From NCBI RefSeq assembly GCF_019880365.1, contig NZ_CP082271.1, positions 1,116,001 through 1,180,000 on the forward strand: 64,000 bases of DNA. The letters run 5' to 3'. Under the pieces are notes generated by a model, which ran no database searches, was not told the origin of the DNA, and was given only the letters and a program-made list of their open reading frames with translations. Made by a program: the position numbers and the translations under genes. Positions 54,401 through 62,533 of the stretch are shown in pieces (position 1 is the stretch's first letter; each line of letters begins with the position of its first letter). The DNA comes from Pseudomonas sp. DNDY-54. GTDB taxonomy: Bacteria; Pseudomonadota; Gammaproteobacteria; Pseudomonadales; Pseudomonadaceae.

Positions 54401-55491
54401 CGGATGCGCTGGGCCGCGAACTGCTGCGCATGACTGGCGCCCGCGTCTCGGACGATGCCTGGGCGGAAGCGGCCGTGGGGCTGGAAAGCCATCTGAAGAT
54501 GAACATCGAGGTGGTCGACGCCCGTGGGAAATTCCTCGGCGAAGGCCGTGATCTGGCCGAACTGACTGCGCGCTTCAATGAAGCCAGCCAGGCCGCGCTG
54601 GCGCCCCCGCAGCAAAAAGCCGAACAGAAGCCGGTCGAGGCCAAAGGCTTCGCCCAGGTGGCGGAGAAGGCTCAGGCGAAGATGGCGGGGCTGTCCATGA
54701 CCGTCTACCCAGCGCTGGTGGAAGAGGGTGGGGTCGTCAAGGAAGGCCGCTTCCCGACCCAGGCCGAAGCCGACTACCAGCACCGCCGTGCCCTGCAGCG
54801 CTTGTTGCTACAGCAACTGGCCGAGCCAGCGAAGTACCTTCGCAACAAACTGCCAGGCCTCACCGAGCTGGCGTTGCTCTATCGCGACATGGGCAAGATC
54901 GATGCGCTGGTTGAAGACATCCTGCTGGCCAGCCTCGACAGCTGCATTCTCGCTGACGAAGCGCAGCTGCCCCGCGACGGTGCTGCCCTCGCGTCACTGG
55001 CGGAACGCAAGCGGGGCGACTGGGCGTCCCACGCCGAACGTCTGGCTCGGCTGACGTTGGATATCCTCAAGCTCTGGCACGGACTGCAGAAGCGCTTCAA
55101 GGGCAAGATCGACCTGGCCCAGGCGGTTGCCCTGAACGACATCAAGGCGCAGCTGGGCAATCTGGTCTATCCCGGGTTCGTTCGCGAAACGCCCGGCGAA
55201 TGGCTCAAGGAGTACCCGCGTTACCTGAAGGCGATCGAACAACGCTTCGACAAGATCGGCGCCCAGCTGCAACGTGATCGCGTCTGGTCCGGTGAGTTGG
55301 CCGGCTACTGGGAGCAGTACCAGGCGCGGCTGAAAAAGCATCAGCAGGAGGGCAAGCGCGACCCTGAGCTGACACTTTATCGCTGGATGCTCGAAGAGTG
55401 CCGCGTCTCGCTCTGGGCGCAGCAGCTGGGGACGAAGATGGCAGTGTCGGATAAGCGGCTCAATAAGCAGTGGAGCCAGGCCGAACCGTGA
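51406..55491 (+). CDS. hrpA: ATP-dependent RNA helicase HrpA, carrying an in-frame palindromic repeat
   Basis: DEAH-box RNA helicase of 1361 residues (E. coli HrpA 1300). Core motifs: Walker A GETGSGKTT near residue 102, DEAH at 197-200, SAT near 231, NVAETSLTVPG near 362 and QRKGRCGR near 406. Winged-helix, ratchet and OB-like domains follow (NLLQELSAVNRENQLTPLGRQ onward), then the long DUF3418 C-terminal region typical of HrpA. Residues 638-648 are encoded by a REP-like palindrome; the surrounding 40 residues (AEHANAAPRR to KKVNVKLAQQ) look like a variable linker. HrpA rescues stalled ribosomes in E. coli (recent literature, as recalled). The ATG at 51406 is chosen for the family-like N-terminus. 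Confidence 0.95.
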   Translation: MTDATPAFDQLLKNLDQAMFADRHRLRRQLHDLRKKAGAAPLDDERLAQWMARFQASAAKAEARRQSVPSMRYDDSLPIAAKRDEIKAALEKHQVLIIAGETGSGKTTQLPKICLEIGRGVHGLIGHTQPRRLAARSVATRVAEEIGTPLGELVGYQVRFEDQSKDSSLIKLMTDGILLAETQHDRFLEKYDTIIVDEAHERSLNIDFLLGYLKTLLPRRPDLKVIITSATIDLERFSEHFNGAPIVEVSGRTFPVETWYRPLAAETDEDGNRVEDDLTVDQGILVALDEIDAHEKSIGKRPGDVLVFLPGEREIRDAAEVLRKANLRFTEVLPLYARLTPAEQQKIFRPAAGRKIVLATNVAETSLTVPGIRYVIDSGTARISRYSYRAKVQRLPIEAVSQASANQRKGRCGRVEPGICIRLYSEEDFLGRPEFTDPEILRTNLAAVILQMLHLRLGQIEDFPFIEPPDGKAISDGFNLLQELSAVNRENQLTPLGRQLARLPIDPRLGRMLLEAAQLGSMAEVLIVASALSVQDVRERPSDRQQQADQAHAQWKDPDSDFAALINLWRGFEEQRQALGSNPLRTWCRKNFLNYLRLREWRDAHRQLTLIVRELKLNDNAQRRGGQPAAEHANAAPRRVEDGEASSTDRPALTKDKKVNVKLAQQAEASEAAQKAKSYAAVHKAILSGLLSQVGHKTEEGDFLGARQRRFWVHPSSVIGRKKPNWIMAAELVETTKLFARMVAKIEPDWIEPLAKHLTKTNHFEPHWEKKRGQVVAFEQVTLYGMIVVARRPVHFGPIDPAAARELFIREGLVRGEMLSRAKALTANRELLELFDELEAKARRRDIIADEDTLFAYYDARVPQDIYQTASFESWYKRESAKNPQLLVMRDEDVLARDASEVTAAQYPDHLRIGELQLPLEYHFEPNHPRDGVTLRVPAPLLPQLRSDRLDWLVPGLIEAKAVALVRNLPKAIRKNFVPVPDFVKAALSKITFADGALPDALGRELLRMTGARVSDDAWAEAAVGLESHLKMNIEVVDARGKFLGEGRDLAELTARFNEASQAALAPPQQKAEQKPVEAKGFAQVAEKAQAKMAGLSMTVYPALVEEGGVVKEGRFPTQAEADYQHRRALQRLLLQQLAEPAKYLRNKLPGLTELALLYRDMGKIDALVEDILLASLDSCILADEAQLPRDGAALASLAERKRGDWASHAERLARLTLDILKLWHGLQKRFKGKIDLAQAVALNDIKAQLGNLVYPGFVRETPGEWLKEYPRYLKAIEQRFDKIGAQLQRDRVWSGELAGYWEQYQARLKKHQQEGKRDPELTLYRWMLEECRVSLWAQQLGTKMAVSDKRLNKQWSQAEP
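53316..53352. repeat. palindromic REP-like repeat inside hrpA
   Basis: CGTAGGGTGGAAGA, a 10-base loop, then TCTTCCACCGAC. The stem GGTGGAAGA / TCTTCCACC (53322-53330 with 53341-53349) is perfect over 9 bp. The CGTAGGGTGG head and CGGCGAAGCC loop are typical of a repeat common in P. stutzeri-type genomes, normally between genes. It differs in sequence from the REPIN in lhr. Confidence 0.75.
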
Positions 55492-55635
55492 CGGTCAGGC
55501 GGTGAGCTCCCAGCGCTAAGGCATCCCAGAGCTGAAACCAGGCTGAAGCCGGGTTGGCCGGCTGCCGGGACGTGCCGGCTCGCTGGGCGGTGTGTGTTGT
55601 TCGCAACGCGTAAGTCTGCGCGACGCTCACCGAGC

Positions 55636-55659
55636 CGTTCATTCGTTCATTCGTTCATT
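55636..55659. repeat. three tandem copies of an 8-base unit
   Basis: CGTTCATT occurs three times without mismatch. Not part of a recognised gene. Such short repeats can change copy number by slippage. Confidence 0.9.
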
Positions 55660-55820
55660 GGAGGCAGGCTGCGATTCGGCATCCTTCGCCATTGAACCTG
55701 TTCGCCTTCCTGCTTGGTCTGGCCGTTGCGTGAGGCCCGCTGGATTGGCGCGACCTACGGCTGGGCTACCCTCCGGCTGGGCTATTTGCAGTGCTCGAAT
55801 TGCTCGTCGCCGCCAAGCAA

Positions 55821-55846
55821 CGGCTGCGGCTGCGGCTGCGGCTACG
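55821..55846. repeat. CGGCTG hexamer repeat
   Basis: Three copies of CGGCTG followed by a variant CGGCTA. Lies in the gene-free region between hrpA and the uptake operon. Confidence 0.8.
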
Positions 55847-56109
55847 GCCTTGGTCATCGCCTGGAAAGCTGGTGCGGCCGAGCCGCCGCGCAGCAACTAT
55901 CTAATCCTTTCCTCCAACTGGCCTGCCGCTCCACTGCGGTGGAGTCGACAACACACTGCCGTTTCGCCGCCGTCGCCTCTTGTTTGCCAACGCTAACGCT
56001 GACGGCTACCAACGCTCATCAGCTCGGGGCGTTGCACCTGTTGGCATTGATCACCGGCTTGCCATAGGTCCCTTCGTAGATCGCCTGCACCGTTCCCTAA
56101 AGCGTAGAC

Positions 56110-56122
56110 GTAATACTATTAC
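56110..56122 (+). promoter_or_regulatory. Zur-like palindrome upstream of the uptake operon
   Basis: GTAATACTATTAC is an inverted repeat (GTAAT-N3-ATTAC) matching 10 of 13 positions of the Zur core GTTATAATATAAC. It lies about 150 bases before the start of the binding-protein gene in a short AT-rich stretch. Binding by Zur or another metal regulator is inferred only from this similarity. Confidence 0.4.
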
Positions 56123-56270
56123 ATAACCTACTATGCTCCGCCTTCTAACGTCGCGACAGCCAGCTGGCTCGAGAAAACGCTTCGGAAGGCAGGTACGGAC
56201 AGACGCTGTGATCACTGGGCGGCTGCTTCGTGTTTGGCCAGCCTGCAGCGTGTAAACCATAAGGAACGTC

Positions 56271-57812
56271 ATGTATTTCAGAAACAAGCACCGCCTTGCG
56301 CTGCTCGCGGCGACGATCGCTACCTGGTTGAGTGTTACCGCAGGTCCGGTCTCCGCGAATGACAAAGTGTTCGACGTTGTCGCCCCGTTCGAGATCGGCG
56401 GGCTGGATCCGGCAATTTCGGGGTTCGTGTTTCAACGGATGCAGATAACCGAAACGCTACTGGAGTCCGATACAAAAGGTCAGCCGTTGCCTGCACTGGC
56501 TGAGCGCTGGAGCGTTTCAGATGATGGAAAAGAATGGCGGCTGACGATCCGGCAGGGCGTCAAGTTTCACGATGGCAGCGCGCTCACCGCCGAGGTGGCC
56601 GCGCATTCGCTTAGCGCGGCGAACACCAGGACTGGCATGCTGCGCAGCGCGAAGATCGATGCGATTACGGCAGACGACAACGACGTCGTCATCCGACTGG
56701 CCGAGCCGTTCAAACCACTGACGGCGGTGCTGGCGCATTCGTCCACCAACATTCTGGCCACGGCTTCCTACGACGCGGAAGACAACGTACGGTCCGTCAT
56801 TGGCACTGGGCCTTATCGGTTGACGCTCCTGGAACCGCCGCAACGGCTCGCTGCAGAGCGCTTCGAGGACTACTGGGGAGAGAAACCCAGCATCAAAAAA
56901 ACGACCTACCTCGGCGCGGGACGCGGGGAGACCCGCTCGCTCATGGCTGAAAGCAATGGTGCTGAACTCGTCTTCCAGCTTGACCCGCCCAGCATCGCCC
57001 GGCTCAAACGCTCCAAACATGTGAAAGTACTGATGGGGCCAGTACCGAGGGTCGTTGTCTTGGCCGCGAATGCCGGCAGCGGCGCCACGGCGCCGGTCGA
57101 GGTGCGCAAAGCCATCAGCTTGGCCATACAGCGCGAAGGCATCGCGGCCGCGGTGCTGCGAGCGCCAGGCACGGGCGCTACACAAATGTTCGCTGACAGC
57201 GCACCGGCCTGGCACGACGAGCGCCTTCCTGCGCTCGCCTACGATCCCGACGCTGCACGAACCCTTCTCGAGGCACAGGGTTGGACCCCGGGTGCCGATG
57301 GCATCCGGCAGAAAGATGGCGAACGCCTGCGTCTGAAGTTGCTCACTTATTCCGATCGGCCGGAGCTTCCGCTGATCGCCACGGCGCTGCAGGCCCAGCT
57401 TCGCGACGTGGGCATAGACGTCGAGGTGTCGGTGGCAAACGCCAGCGCCATCCCGGCCGCCCACAACGATGGCACCCTGCAATTGGCGCTCTATGGCCGC
57501 AACTATGCGCTCGTGCCGGATCCTCTGGTCACGTTGCTTGCCGACTTCGGCAACGGCGGCGCCGAATGGGGCCCGCTCGGCTGGGACAACCCGCAGTTCG
57601 AGCAAGCCATGAGCACGTTGCTGGCGAGCGATGATCCGGCCGAACAGCAACATTTGCGCAACCAGATCGTCGCGCTGATCCAGCATGATCTGCCGTTGAT
57701 TCCGATTGCCTGGTATCGCCAGTCCATCGCGGTCTCGAACGCGGTCGACAACGCCGCGATCGATCCCTTCGAGCGTACCTTCGGGCTTAGCACGATGCGG
57801 TGGGCCGAATGA
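56271..57812 (+). CDS. ABC transporter substrate-binding protein, peptide/nickel family
   Basis: Periplasmic binding protein of 513 residues in the family-5 (DppA/OppA/NikA) class. A signal peptide (about residues 1-29, ending GPVSAN) precedes a mature part with the family motif LPALAERWSVSDDGKEWRL near residue 72 and RQGVKFHDGSALTAEV near residue 95. A ligand could be a peptide, nickel or a metal-metallophore complex; the sequence alone does not decide. It overlaps the first permease gene by 4 bases (ATGA), so all five genes of the operon are tightly linked. Confidence 0.88.
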   Translation: MYFRNKHRLALLAATIATWLSVTAGPVSANDKVFDVVAPFEIGGLDPAISGFVFQRMQITETLLESDTKGQPLPALAERWSVSDDGKEWRLTIRQGVKFHDGSALTAEVAAHSLSAANTRTGMLRSAKIDAITADDNDVVIRLAEPFKPLTAVLAHSSTNILATASYDAEDNVRSVIGTGPYRLTLLEPPQRLAAERFEDYWGEKPSIKKTTYLGAGRGETRSLMAESNGAELVFQLDPPSIARLKRSKHVKVLMGPVPRVVVLAANAGSGATAPVEVRKAISLAIQREGIAAAVLRAPGTGATQMFADSAPAWHDERLPALAYDPDAARTLLEAQGWTPGADGIRQKDGERLRLKLLTYSDRPELPLIATALQAQLRDVGIDVEVSVANASAIPAAHNDGTLQLALYGRNYALVPDPLVTLLADFGNGGAEWGPLGWDNPQFEQAMSTLLASDDPAEQQHLRNQIVALIQHDLPLIPIAWYRQSIAVSNAVDNAAIDPFERTFGLSTMRWAE

Positions 57813-58744
57813 GTCGTCTGCTGGGCTTCCGTTTGCTGCAAGCGGTCATGGTCGCCGTATTGGTAGGCGCCCTGACGTTCCTGCTGATGACGCTGCTTCC
57901 AGGGGATGCCGCTTACCGGATCGCTGCCGGCCGTTACGGCTACGACATGGTCAACAGTGCCGCCGCCGAAGCAGTGCGGGCCGAGCTCAATCTGGACCAG
58001 CCCGTGTTCTGGCGCTTCATGGCCTGGATCGGCGACCTGCTGACATTGGACCTGGGCAACTCGCTGGTGACCGGGAAGCCGGTTACCGAAATGGTTGCTC
58101 ATGAACTGGGAAGCTCTGTGCGCCTGGCCGTCGGTGCGGTGCTCCTGTCGTTCTTCATCGGCCCGCCAGTGGGCATCATCGCTGGACTTCGCCCAGGTGG
58201 TTGGCTGGACCGCGGCCTGCTGATACTCAGCACGGCAACACGGGCAATACCCCATTTCGTACTCGGGGTGATCCTGGTGCTGATCTTCGCGGTGTCGCTG
58301 GCGCTTGTGCCATCGGCAGGCCACGGCAGCTTCGCTCACGCCGTATTGCCCACGTTCACGCTGGCACTCGGACTAGCCGCGGTGTCATCGCGCGTCGCTC
58401 GAGACGCCACGGTCGCTATCGCATCCTCGGCTTTTTATGCGTTTGGCCGGCTCAAGGGGCTTGGCTCAACCCGCGTGTTCATGCGCCACGGTCTGCGCAA
58501 CATCGGTGTGCCGGTCGTGACATACCTGGGCGTGCAGTTGGTGTACCTGATTGAAGGCGTGGTGGTGGTGGAAACCTTATTTGCCTGGCCCGGCATCGGC
58601 CACGGCCTGGTGCACGCGATCGTCCAGCGTGACGTGCCTATGGTGCAGGGCGCTGCCCTGGCGATGGGGTTGATGTTCGTCGTGCTCAATACCTGCGTCG
58701 ACCTCGCCAACCACCTGATCGACCCGCGCCGGGGGGATGCATGA
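57809..58744 (+). CDS. ABC transporter permease (DppB/NikB type)
   Basis: First inner-membrane permease of the operon, 311 residues with six predicted helices. DppB-type features: N-terminal helix LLQAVMVAVLVGALTFLLM followed by LLPGDAAYRI, and the EAA-like loop GLGSTRVFMRHGLRN near residue 218, then TLFAWPGIGHGLVHAIVQRD near residue 260. The ATG at 57809 overlaps the binding-protein stop; an in-frame ATG 9 bases earlier is less likely. It overlaps the second permease by 4 bases. Confidence 0.92.
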   Translation: MSRLLGFRLLQAVMVAVLVGALTFLLMTLLPGDAAYRIAAGRYGYDMVNSAAAEAVRAELNLDQPVFWRFMAWIGDLLTLDLGNSLVTGKPVTEMVAHELGSSVRLAVGAVLLSFFIGPPVGIIAGLRPGGWLDRGLLILSTATRAIPHFVLGVILVLIFAVSLALVPSAGHGSFAHAVLPTFTLALGLAAVSSRVARDATVAIASSAFYAFGRLKGLGSTRVFMRHGLRNIGVPVVTYLGVQLVYLIEGVVVVETLFAWPGIGHGLVHAIVQRDVPMVQGAALAMGLMFVVLNTCVDLANHLIDPRRGDA

Positions 58745-59562
58745 GTCTGGAAATTGCTATCGCCGACGCGGCCCCTCAACCGCGGGCACTGTCGCGGCTG
58801 ATCGGTGTTGCCATTCTTGGCCTGCTGGTGGTGTTCGCCGTGAGCGTACCGTTGGTTTGGGGCCTGGATATCGCCAAGCAAGACTACTCAGCGATCCTCT
58901 CCGGACCGGACAACGCGCATCCGCTGGGCACCGACCACCTCGGTCGGGACATGCTTGCACGCCTGGCTGCGGCGGTCCGCCTGTCACTGGGCCTGGCCTT
59001 GGTCAGCGTGATCACCGCTGCGGTGCCCGGGGTGTTGCTGGGCATCCTCGCGGCCTGGAAAGGTGGCATCACGGACAAGGGCCTCAGCCTGTTTACCGAA
59101 CTGTTCATGGCGCTGCCGGGCTTGCTGCTGGTGCTGTTGATCGTGGCGATCTTTCCCGGTTCGTTCGTCGCACTGTATGGCGCGGTCGCGCTGGTGCTGT
59201 GGATCGAATATTTCCGCATGACGCGTGCGCTGTCCCGCACCGTACTGGCATCGCCGGCTGTGGCGGCTTCCCGCCTGCTGGGTTTCGGCCCGCTCTACAT
59301 CATCCGTCGCCATCTGTGGCCCGAACTGGCTTCAGTCCTGATGACGATCGCGGCGTTCGGCGCGGCCTCGGCCATCATGGCCATCGCAGCGCTGGGTTTC
59401 GTCAGTGTTGGTGTGCGTCCGCCAACCGCCGAATTAGGGCTGATGATTACCGAGTTGCTGCCGTATTTCGCTGAGGCGCCCTTCATCATTGCGCTGCCCA
59501 TTCTGGTGATCTTTCTCATCGTTCTGTCGCTCATGCTGATGGCCGGGGGGCGCAAGCCATGA
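58741..59562 (+). CDS. ABC transporter permease (DppC/NikC type)
   Basis: Second inner-membrane permease, 273 residues with six predicted helices. The DppC hallmark HPLGTDHLGRDMLARLAAAVR is near residues 60-80 and the EAA loop SRLLGFGPLYIIRRHLWP near residue 177. It starts at an ATGA overlap with the first permease and ends at an ATGA overlap with the ATPase gene. Confidence 0.92.
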   Translation: MSLEIAIADAAPQPRALSRLIGVAILGLLVVFAVSVPLVWGLDIAKQDYSAILSGPDNAHPLGTDHLGRDMLARLAAAVRLSLGLALVSVITAAVPGVLLGILAAWKGGITDKGLSLFTELFMALPGLLLVLLIVAIFPGSFVALYGAVALVLWIEYFRMTRALSRTVLASPAVAASRLLGFGPLYIIRRHLWPELASVLMTIAAFGAASAIMAIAALGFVSVGVRPPTAELGLMITELLPYFAEAPFIIALPILVIFLIVLSLMLMAGGRKP

Positions 59563-61034
59563 AACCGCTGTTGAAGACCGAGGCGCTGGAGATTCGCACC
59601 GCCACCGCTCAGCTCGTGCAGCCGCTCTCCATTGCGCTGTATCCGGGACGCGTCCTGACCATCATCGGTGAGACCGGATCGGGTAAAAGCCTGTTCGCAC
59701 AGGGTATCGTCGGTAATTTGCCGCCGGGTCTACACGCCCGTGGGCGGATCGAGTTTGGCACTGGCTTCAGTGAAGAAGGCCGCGCCGACGGGCGCCAGGC
59801 GCTATGGGGCCGTGACATCGCGGTGCTGCCGCAGGAGCCTTGGCTGAGCCTCGATCCAACCATGCGAGCACTGGGACAAGTCTCGGAAACCTACCGCTAT
59901 GTGCGTGGCACAGGGGCGGAGGCGTCGCACCGTCTGGCCCGTCTGGACATGGCCCGCATGGGCCTCGAACACGCAGAGGCAAAATTTCCGTTTCAGCTAT
60001 CGGGCGGCATGGCCCAGCGCCTGGCGTTCGCCGCGACCCACGCCGGTGGCGCACAGATCATGATTGCCGACGAGCCAACCAAAGGCCTGGACAGCGCACG
60101 CATCGGTGGAGTCGTTGAGTTGTTGCAAGCCGGCCTCGCCCATGGCGGCGCACTGCTGATCATCACACATGACATCGAGGTCGCTCGCCGTCTGGGGGGC
60201 GATGTGATGATCATGCACAAGGGAAAAGTCGTCGAGAGCGGCAGTGCCGAACAGGTGCTCAGCAGGCCAGCGCAGGAATACACGCGACAACTGTTGGATG
60301 CCGACCCCAAACGCTGGGCGCCGCGCAGCCGCCCGATTTTCACGAACGAGGCCGTGGTGCAGGTGAACGACCTGGCGGTGGCGCGTGGCGGGCACACCTT
60401 GTTCGAAGGGCTTTCCTTCAAAATACGCCGTGGTGAAATCGTCGGGGTTACCGGTCCGTCCGGCTGTGGAAAATCCACGCTGGGCGACGTCATTCTGGGT
60501 CTGATGAGCGCTCGTGAAGGCACGGTGACGACACAGGCAGGGGCTCCCCGCGTGGCGTTCCAGAAGCTTTATCAAGACCCCGTCGCTGCGTTCCCCCCGT
60601 CGGTCACTCTCGCCCGCAACCTTGCTGATCTGGTGAGCCTGCATCGCCTCGACTCGAGTCGCATCGACATGCTGCTGCAGCGCCTGCGGCTGGAGCCTTC
60701 GCTGCTAAACCGCTTGCCAGGCAACGTCTCCGGCGGGGAACTGCAACGCTTCTCCCTGCTGCGCGTGCTGTTGCTCAAGCCCGTCTTTATTTTTGCCGAC
60801 GAGCCCAGCTCGCGGCTCGATCTCATCACCCAGCAGGAAATGGTCGAGTTGTTGGTCGAGACGGCCAGAGAAAACGCCACCGCCGTATTGCTTGTCAGCC
60901 ACGACGAAGCATTGATCGATGCCGTATCGGATCAGCGCGTTCGTCTGGGTTCTTTGAACCCAAGCACCAATACAGCCGAGCACGCGGACACGCTTACTCA
61001 ACTGCAGCCCTATCCAAGCGTCAAAAGAGCCTGA
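59559..61034 (+). CDS. fused double-domain ABC ATPase (DppD-DppF type)
   Basis: ATPase of 491 residues with two nucleotide-binding domains in one chain instead of the usual two separate subunits. Domain 1: Walker A GETGSGKS near residue 36, signature LSGGMAQRLAFA near 148, Walker B IMIADEPTKGLD. Domain 2 from about residue 268: Walker A GPSGCGKST near 302, signature VSGGELQRFSLLR near 390, Walker B FIFADEPSSRLD. Both sites look intact. Domain 1's first half is unusually short on the C-terminal side: the oligopeptide-type C-terminal zinc/Cys motif is not evident. It powers the two permeases above. Confidence 0.93.
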   Translation: MKPLLKTEALEIRTATAQLVQPLSIALYPGRVLTIIGETGSGKSLFAQGIVGNLPPGLHARGRIEFGTGFSEEGRADGRQALWGRDIAVLPQEPWLSLDPTMRALGQVSETYRYVRGTGAEASHRLARLDMARMGLEHAEAKFPFQLSGGMAQRLAFAATHAGGAQIMIADEPTKGLDSARIGGVVELLQAGLAHGGALLIITHDIEVARRLGGDVMIMHKGKVVESGSAEQVLSRPAQEYTRQLLDADPKRWAPRSRPIFTNEAVVQVNDLAVARGGHTLFEGLSFKIRRGEIVGVTGPSGCGKSTLGDVILGLMSAREGTVTTQAGAPRVAFQKLYQDPVAAFPPSVTLARNLADLVSLHRLDSSRIDMLLQRLRLEPSLLNRLPGNVSGGELQRFSLLRVLLLKPVFIFADEPSSRLDLITQQEMVELLVETARENATAVLLVSHDEALIDAVSDQRVRLGSLNPSTNTAEHADTLTQLQPYPSVKRA

Positions 61035-61035
61035 A

Positions 61036-62379
61036 ATGACCTTACTGCCACTCCGTTCCCTCGGCCTCGCCCTGTTGGTGAGCCCCTTAGCCATGGCCGA
61101 CTCAGCGCAATCGAAATCCAACGGGTTCATCGAAGACAGTTCCTGGAACCTGCTCAACCGCACCGTTTATGACAACCGTGAGTACCGCAACGGTGGCAGT
61201 AATAGCGGCGCACGCAATGCTTATAAACCTCGCGCTGAGCGCAATGGCTATGCCGAAGAGTGGGGCTACGGGCTGATGGGTACCCTGCAGTCGGGCTTTA
61301 CTCAGGGCACCATTGGCGTGGGTGTGGATGCGCATGCCTATTTTGGCGCACAGCTGGACAGCGGTGGCGGGCGTGCGGGCAAGGCGCGACTGCTCGGTGT
61401 GGATAACGATGGCTACCCCAAGGATGCGTTCAGCCGGGCCGGTGCCGCCGTAAAGCTGCGCCTGTCTTCAACCGTCCTCTCGTATGGCGAGCAACGCGTG
61501 AAGACACCCGTGTTCAGTTCATCTGACAGCCGTCTGCTGCCGGAAACCGCCACCGGCATCTTCATCAACAGCAGCGAGTTCGAGACGTTGCGATTCGTTG
61601 GCGGACACTTCACTGAAAGCACTGACCGCAATGCCAGCAGCCATGATCAGGGCTTCGTCGTCAATTATTCCAACGCCAAGCAAGGCGATGCCCTTGATCT
61701 GGCCGGAGTGGTGTTCACGCCAGGCAAGAACCTCAGCGCCAGCGTTTATACATCGCGCTACGAAGACACATGGACCCGTCATTACGTGGGAGGAACATTC
61801 GTCAAGCCGATTGACGACGATCGCTCGGTGGCGCTGAACCTGAACCTGTACCGCACCGCTGACACCGGCAAGTCACTCTCGGGCGACATCGACAACACCA
61901 CCTGGAGCGTGATGTCCACCTACAGCGACGGCCCGCATAGCGTCAGCCTGGGCTATCAGAACGTCGATGGCGACACACCGTTCGACTACGTGACCCGTGG
62001 CGCGATCTTTATCACCAATGCCGTTCACATGTCCGATTTCAATGCGCCTAACGAGCAGTCCTGGCAAGCCCGCTACGAGTTGGCGATGGCGGATTTTGGC
62101 CTGCCCGGTTTAGTGCTCAGTGCGGCTTACGTCCGGGGCAGCCAGATAGATGGCAGCCGCGTCGACCCACGAGGTGGCTATGCCTATCTCGGCTATGGCG
62201 ATGATGGCAAGCACTGGGAGCGCGACCTGGAGGTGCGTTACGTGGTTCAGGGTGGCACCGCAAAAGGCACAAGAATCTCCCTGCGCCACAACGTACACCG
62301 CAGCAATGGCGCACAAGCGGAGCTGGATGCCGATCAGATACGCCTGGCTGTCGAATATCCCCTATCAGGTGTGTTCTGA
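61036..62379 (+). CDS. OprD family outer-membrane porin
   Basis: Outer-membrane channel of 447 residues. Signal peptide MTLLPLRSLGLALLVSPLAMA, then the OprD start (SNGFIEDSSWNLLNRTVYDNREYR). The conserved basic-ladder region and alternating beta strands end in an aromatic C-terminal residue (LSGVF), as required for BAM recognition. It starts 1 base after the ATPase stop, so the operon supplies both outer- and inner-membrane steps for one substrate. OprD porins are substrate-selective for basic amino acids, peptides or small carboxylates (known), so a peptide-like or chelate substrate fits. Confidence 0.93.
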   Translation: MTLLPLRSLGLALLVSPLAMADSAQSKSNGFIEDSSWNLLNRTVYDNREYRNGGSNSGARNAYKPRAERNGYAEEWGYGLMGTLQSGFTQGTIGVGVDAHAYFGAQLDSGGGRAGKARLLGVDNDGYPKDAFSRAGAAVKLRLSSTVLSYGEQRVKTPVFSSSDSRLLPETATGIFINSSEFETLRFVGGHFTESTDRNASSHDQGFVVNYSNAKQGDALDLAGVVFTPGKNLSASVYTSRYEDTWTRHYVGGTFVKPIDDDRSVALNLNLYRTADTGKSLSGDIDNTTWSVMSTYSDGPHSVSLGYQNVDGDTPFDYVTRGAIFITNAVHMSDFNAPNEQSWQARYELAMADFGLPGLVLSAAYVRGSQIDGSRVDPRGGYAYLGYGDDGKHWERDLEVRYVVQGGTAKGTRISLRHNVHRSNGAQAELDADQIRLAVEYPLSGVF

Positions 62380-62384
62380 TCAGC

Positions 62385-62417
62385 CCCCGCGCGCATCGCG
62401 AGTGCACGGGGTCCTTT
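62385..62417 (+). terminator. possible terminator after the porin gene
   Basis: CCCCGCGCGC and GTGCACGGGG pair with two imperfect positions, followed by TCCTTTGCTTT. It lies 6 bases after the stop codon. Imperfect stem, so moderate support. Confidence 0.45.
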
Positions 62418-62533
62418 GCTTTCAGCGCGCGATCACATGCGCTGTGCGACGTCCTCCAGCGCCGGACCGTCTTGCGTTGAACGGTCGCGCTGGCGCCACG
62501 TTTGCTACAGCGCGCGATGCCAGGCGATGCGGA

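Larger units (their letters stand above)
55492..56270. other. 779-base region without a convincing gene
   Basis: Several overlapping open frames exist but none has a ribosome-binding site or a natural-looking protein. The region holds three tandem copies of CGTTCATT (55636-55659), a CGGCTG triplet repeat (55821-55846) and a Zur-like palindrome at 56110-56122. It may include the remains of a decayed gene. Confidence 0.6.

Noticed and set aside
55592..55996. 134-residue open frame in the gene-poor gap, with an 85-residue frame opposite
   Set aside because: No ribosome-binding site, poly-alanine and repeat-driven composition, and competing frames on both strands.
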